Source: Nocardia brevicatena NBRC 12119 (GTDB lineage: Bacteria > Actinomycetota > Actinomycetes > Mycobacteriales > Mycobacteriaceae). Taken from it: a stretch of 64,000 nt of DNA. The stretch is from positions 56,439 to 120,438 of the forward strand of contig NZ_BAFU01000057.1 of the NCBI RefSeq assembly GCF_000308495.1. The letters run 5' to 3'. The notes beneath the pieces were generated by a model. The model saw only the letters and a list, made by a program, of their open reading frames with translations. It was not told where the DNA came from and ran no database searches. Of this stretch, positions 61,173-64,000 are shown piece by piece. The position numbers and the translations under genes were made by a program. Within the stretch, counting starts at the first letter, position 1, and each line of letters opens with the position of its first letter.

Positions 61173-62429
61173 GTGATCAAGCCGCAGCATCTCATCCATA
61201 CCGATGGCCGCCCCGCCGGGCGCCCCTCCCCCATCGACATCGGCGGGCCTCGGGTACCGCTGTACACCGAGGAATTCGCCGCCGACCCGCACCACGCCTA
61301 CCGGCAGATGCGCGACCGATACGGCCCACTGGCGCCGGTGGACCTCGCGCCCGGCGTACCCGCCACCCTGGTCCTCGGCTACCGCACCGCACTGCGCATT
61401 CTCAACGATCCGGACCATTTCCCCGCCGACTCGCGCAACTGGGAGAAGAACGTACCTGCCGACTGCCCAATACTGCCGATGCTGCAGTGGCGCCCGAACA
61501 TGATTCGCAGCGCGGGCGCCGAACACCTCCGTTACCGCCAGGTGACGGTCGCCGCCATGGATGGGGTGGATCAGTTCGCGCTGCACAGCACGATCGAACG
61601 GATTGCCATCCCACTGATCAACTCGTTCTGCGAGGCGGGTACCGCCGATCTGATCGGCCAGTACGCATTCCCACTCGCCTTCGAAGTGGTCAATGACCTA
61701 CTCGGCTGCCCGCCCGAGATCGGCCGGCGCGCCGCACAGGCCATAGCCTCGATACTCGATGGCGCAAACGCGGACCACGCCAACGCCATGCTCGCGCAGG
61801 CGATATTCGACCTCGTGGCATTCAAACGCACCGAGCCCGGAGATGACATCATCACACGGCTGCTCCAACACCCAGCCGGCCTCGATGACACGGAGACGGT
61901 CCATCAGGTGCTCGTCTTCTACGGCGCCGGGATCGAGCCGATGCAGAACTTGATCACCAACACGCTTCGGCTCATGCTCACCGACGACCGATTCGGGGGC
62001 GGCCTGATCGGCGGCAGCATGTCGACCCGCGATGCACTGGACGAGGTGCTGTCCACCGACCCACCGATGGCGAACTACTGCGTTTCCTTTCCCAGGCATC
62101 CGATCCTGATCGAGGGTACGTGGCTACCCGCGCACCAGCCGGTCGTCATCAGCATGACCGCCTGCAACAACGATCCCGCGACCGCAGATGACAGCCGTAC
62201 CGTCAACAGCTCACACCTGTCATGGAGTGTTGGAGCCCATGCCTGCCCCGCCAGGTCGGCGGCATACCTGGTCGTGCAGGATGCCATCGATCAGTTGCTC
62301 GACGCACTGCCCGAAATGCGCCTCGCCATTCCGGCCGGAGAATTGACCTGGCGGCCCGGCCCCTTCCACCGCGCTCTCGCCTCACTGCCGGTCACCTTCC
62401 CGAAATCACCTCCTCTGCGCCTCTTCTGA
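61173..62429 (+). CDS. atypical cytochrome P450 lacking usual I-helix and ExxR motifs
   Basis: About 418 residues. The heme ligand Cys is in WSVGAHACPARSAAYLV (consensus F-x-x-G-x-H-x-C). The I-helix reads FYGAGIEPMQNLI, without the usual acid-Thr pair (AGxDT/AGxET). Where the ExxR should lie, the sequence is DEVLSTDPPMANYCV, with no Arg four residues after Glu. CYP157-type P450s of actinobacterial 'conservon' operons also lack ExxR, and this protein may belong there, but no conservon GTPase or roadblock gene is adjacent. GTG 61173 has GGAG 9 bases upstream. Confidence 0.75.
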   Translation: MIKPQHLIHTDGRPAGRPSPIDIGGPRVPLYTEEFAADPHHAYRQMRDRYGPLAPVDLAPGVPATLVLGYRTALRILNDPDHFPADSRNWEKNVPADCPILPMLQWRPNMIRSAGAEHLRYRQVTVAAMDGVDQFALHSTIERIAIPLINSFCEAGTADLIGQYAFPLAFEVVNDLLGCPPEIGRRAAQAIASILDGANADHANAMLAQAIFDLVAFKRTEPGDDIITRLLQHPAGLDDTETVHQVLVFYGAGIEPMQNLITNTLRLMLTDDRFGGGLIGGSMSTRDALDEVLSTDPPMANYCVSFPRHPILIEGTWLPAHQPVVISMTACNNDPATADDSRTVNSSHLSWSVGAHACPARSAAYLVVQDAIDQLLDALPEMRLAIPAGELTWRPGPFHRALASLPVTFPKSPPLRLF

Positions 62430-63019
62430 GCTGCGGCCTCGCGTCTGCCTGGGTGTCACACTGGTGACCTCGCGGAAATATCTGTCGCGTAAACCTTCTC
62501 GGTGGTCTTCGGTTTGCGGCCGACGCGGCTCCAAGGGCTCCCGGCTTCGTGATGGGGGAGTGTCGGAGCAACGGTGGACCTGACCTCGGTCCGACGGGCT
62601 GGACCGTGGTGGTTCGACAGGAAGGACCGACGGATGTCGGAGACCTCGAGACCGCGGCGGACACGGACGCGGCGGAGACGAAGAAGCCGTCCGAGCAGAG
62701 ATTCGTTCGAGCAATCCACCGCGGACGTCCACGCGATCCTCGTCTACACGGCCGAGCGAGGATAGTTGTCGAAAACGTCGACTTGGCCATGATCCTGTAC
62801 GCGTTGATGTCTCCGATCGTCGTGAACTGCTCGATCCCACGGGAGCCACTTACCGACGAGAGATCGAGCACACTTGTCGAGCATGCGCTCCGTGCCGCAC
62901 GGGGAAGGCGAGCCGGTAAGATGGGTGCGCGCTATGCCGCAACCACGGACCGACAGCGCATGGTCGCACCCCCTGCGGGAGCTCGCCGAGCAGCAGACTC
63001 CTTTGGGTGTAACTCGAAA
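62430..63019. other. intergenic stretch with no confident gene
   Basis: A 43-codon Arg-rich frame starting at an ATG near 62634 (preceded by AGGAAGGA) and a 29-codon frame ending near 63021 could encode short peptides, but nothing supports them as genes. Otherwise empty. Confidence 0.35.
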
Positions 63020-63787
63020 CTAGGGCAGTGTCTGCACGCGGCGCGCCAGGATGGAGGCAATCCCGGCGGCGGCCGCCTGTACCGAGGACGCGTGCTTCTC
63101 GGGGTGGAACCGGATCAGCGGTCCGGTGACCGAGACCGCCGCCAGCGGTTCGTCTTCGGCGCTGAGGATGGGGGCGGCCACACAGGCGATGCCGACTGCC
63201 GATTCCTCGTACTCGTAGGCGACACCCTGCTCGAGGACCTGCGTCAGATGCGCGCGTAGCAACCCGGGGCCGACCACGGTCCGGGGAGCGCGTCGGGTGA
63301 GTGGTTCGGCGAGGATTCGGTCGATCGCGTCGGGACCGGAGTGTGCGAGCAGCGCCTTACCGATCGCGGTGCAGTACAGCGGCATCCGGCCGCCGATCCG
63401 TGACGGTGCACGGGCCTGCCGGTGGCCGCCGATCTTGCTGATGTAGACGACTTCGTCCCCGTCACGCACACCGAGGTGGACGGTTTCCCGGGTCCGGGTG
63501 AACAGATCCTGCAGGAAGGGGACGGCGACCTCGAGCAGCGTTCGTTCGGTGGCCGCCCGCATACCCAGTTCGAACAGGCCGCGACCGAGGCGGTAGCCCT
63601 CCGGTGATGAGCCGAGCAGGCGCGCCGCCACGAGGTCGCGGCTCATTCGGTGCACGGTGGCCTTCGGCAGGCCGGTCCGTCGGGCCAGCTCGGACAGCCC
63701 GAGTGCCCGGTCCTCGACGCCGAAGGCCTCCAGGATCAGCAGGGCACGGCCCAGCACGGAACGCTCGTCGAGCTGTCGTTCCGGCAT
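63020..63787 (-). CDS. IclR-family regulator 3
   Basis: About 255 residues from ATG 63787. Winged helix GLSELARRTGLPKATVHRM and effector domain with VVYISKIGG, IGGRMPLYCTAIGKALLA and SAVGIACVAAPILSAEDEPLAAVSV. ATG 63814 is also in frame but lies inside the TGGTCCA palindrome, and GAGAAG precedes 63787, so the shorter start is preferred. Divergent from the hydratase gene at 63898, which it most likely controls. Confidence 0.83.
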   Translation of the reverse strand: MPERQLDERSVLGRALLILEAFGVEDRALGLSELARRTGLPKATVHRMSRDLVAARLLGSSPEGYRLGRGLFELGMRAATERTLLEVAVPFLQDLFTRTRETVHLGVRDGDEVVYISKIGGHRQARAPSRIGGRMPLYCTAIGKALLAHSGPDAIDRILAEPLTRRAPRTVVGPGLLRAHLTQVLEQGVAYEYEESAVGIACVAAPILSAEDEPLAAVSVTGPLIRFHPEKHASSVQAAAAGIASILARRVQTLP

Positions 63788-63806
63788 GGGCGGCTTCTCT
63801 CGGTAC

Positions 63807-63825
63807 TGGTCCATTCAGTGGACCA
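63807..63825. promoter_or_regulatory. candidate IclR operator between regulator 3 and the hydratase gene
   Basis: TGGTCCA and TGGACCA form an exact 7-bp inverted repeat with a 5-base spacer, the size usual for IclR sites. It lies in the 110-base divergent promoter. Confidence 0.55.
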
Positions 63826-63897
63826 TATTACTGTTCGACTCCTCCGTTCCGGTGTGGACTGGTCGCACATCCATCGAAGACGAGAACGGAGGTAGTG

Positions 63898-64000
63898 GTG
63901 GCCACCACTGTCGACAGCATCAGCGACAGCGCCGATGTGGACGAGTCCATTGTCATCCGCGCGGCGCAGCGCCTGATCACCGCCGCAGCGACCGGCCGGA
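63898..64000 (+). CDS. probable 2-hydroxypenta-2,4-dienoate hydratase (HsaE/MhpD type), partial
   Basis: Only the first 34 codons are in the window. GTG 63898 has GGAGG 5 bases upstream. The readable part VIRAAQRLITAAATGR resembles the N-terminal helix of 2-keto-4-pentenoate hydratases (pattern AADRLLxAxxTGxP). Such an enzyme would take the dienoate released by HsaD, fitting the neighbourhood. The call rests on about 16 residues and could change with the missing sequence. Confidence 0.4.
   Translation, partial: MATTVDSISDSADVDESIVIRAAQRLITAAATGR

Noticed and set aside
60596-61696. 366-codon plus-strand open frame before and into the P450 gene
   Set aside because: Overlaps the P450 coding frame, is Arg/Pro-rich and has no recognisable domain.
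62634-62765. 43-codon Arg-rich peptide frame with a ribosome-binding-like AGGAAGGA
   Set aside because: No partner gene, no conservation evidence; poly-Arg runs arise easily in GC-rich sequence.

Overview
The window is high-GC actinobacterial DNA. It carries LAL-type LuxR, IclR, PadR, PaaX and PucR/CdaR regulators, SDRs of the mycofactocin-associated type, and 3-ketosteroid catabolism genes (kshA, kshB, hsaA, hsaB, hsaC, hsaD-like, KstD-like flavoproteins). This fits a Nocardia/Rhodococcus-type member of the Mycobacteriales. No rRNA, intact tRNA, CRISPR array or replication origin was seen.

Left part (1-11.2 kb): a LAL-family LuxR regulator, a DUF1579-like protein, a two-hot-dog acyl-CoA thioesterase, a YczE-type membrane protein and a methyltransferase. 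They lie among decayed material: an SDR scrap, a frameshifted haloalkanoate-dehalogenase-type hydrolase, a PucR tail, a methyltransferase remnant and an IS3-family remnant.

11.2-18 kb is the most striking part, a compact RiPP (ribosomally made, post-translationally modified peptide) locus. Two identical 57-residue precursor genes sit in a tandem ~420-bp duplication. They are followed by an FxsB-like radical SAM/SPASM maturase, a protein with the HEFQH motif of the alpha-ketoglutarate-dependent HExxH peptide beta-hydroxylases (start overlaps the maturase stop), an MFS exporter and a 423-residue protein I do not recognise. The inferred product is a cyclophane-bridged, hydroxylated and exported peptide whose core is FNSFID followed by a short tail.

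18-24 kb: small genes, a frameshifted nucleoside deaminase, relics of a zinc-type dehydrogenase and of IS3, a GNAT acetyltransferase, a putative lipoprotein, a translationally coupled pair (cysteine-synthase-fold PLP enzyme plus MFS transporter) and a small secreted protein with a strong terminator.

24-36 kb: two aromatic catabolic operons. The first (minus strand) has a phenol-type FAD monooxygenase, a meta-cleavage hydrolase and an extradiol dioxygenase, with a divergent PucR/CdaR regulator. The second has PaaX, then a salicylyl-CoA 5-hydroxylase-like flavoprotein, an NDP-forming acyl-CoA synthetase and an EntE-type AMP ligase carrying a frameshift. Consecutive genes overlap by ATGA.

36-64 kb: a steroid catabolic region with KstD-like flavoproteins, two SDRs, three IclR regulators, TetR and PadR regulators, and thioesterase/MaoC genes. 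The core minus-strand run is kshB, hsaA, hsaC (terminator), Baeyer-Villiger monooxygenase, HSL-type hydrolase, a truncated KstD-like gene, hsaB and hsaD. A divergent plus-strand unit has ketosteroid isomerase, kshA and a small CxxC protein, ending in a double hairpin. After this come an atypical cytochrome P450, an IclR gene and the first codons of a probable 2-hydroxypenta-2,4-dienoate hydratase. Together these would desaturate ring A (KstD), 9-hydroxylate (KshAB) and open ring B, then hydroxylate (HsaAB), cleave (HsaC) and hydrolyse (HsaD) the aromatised ring.

An unusual number of otherwise well-preserved genes carry single-base frameshifts or internal deletions. Either this is a decaying accessory region or some of these are assembly errors.
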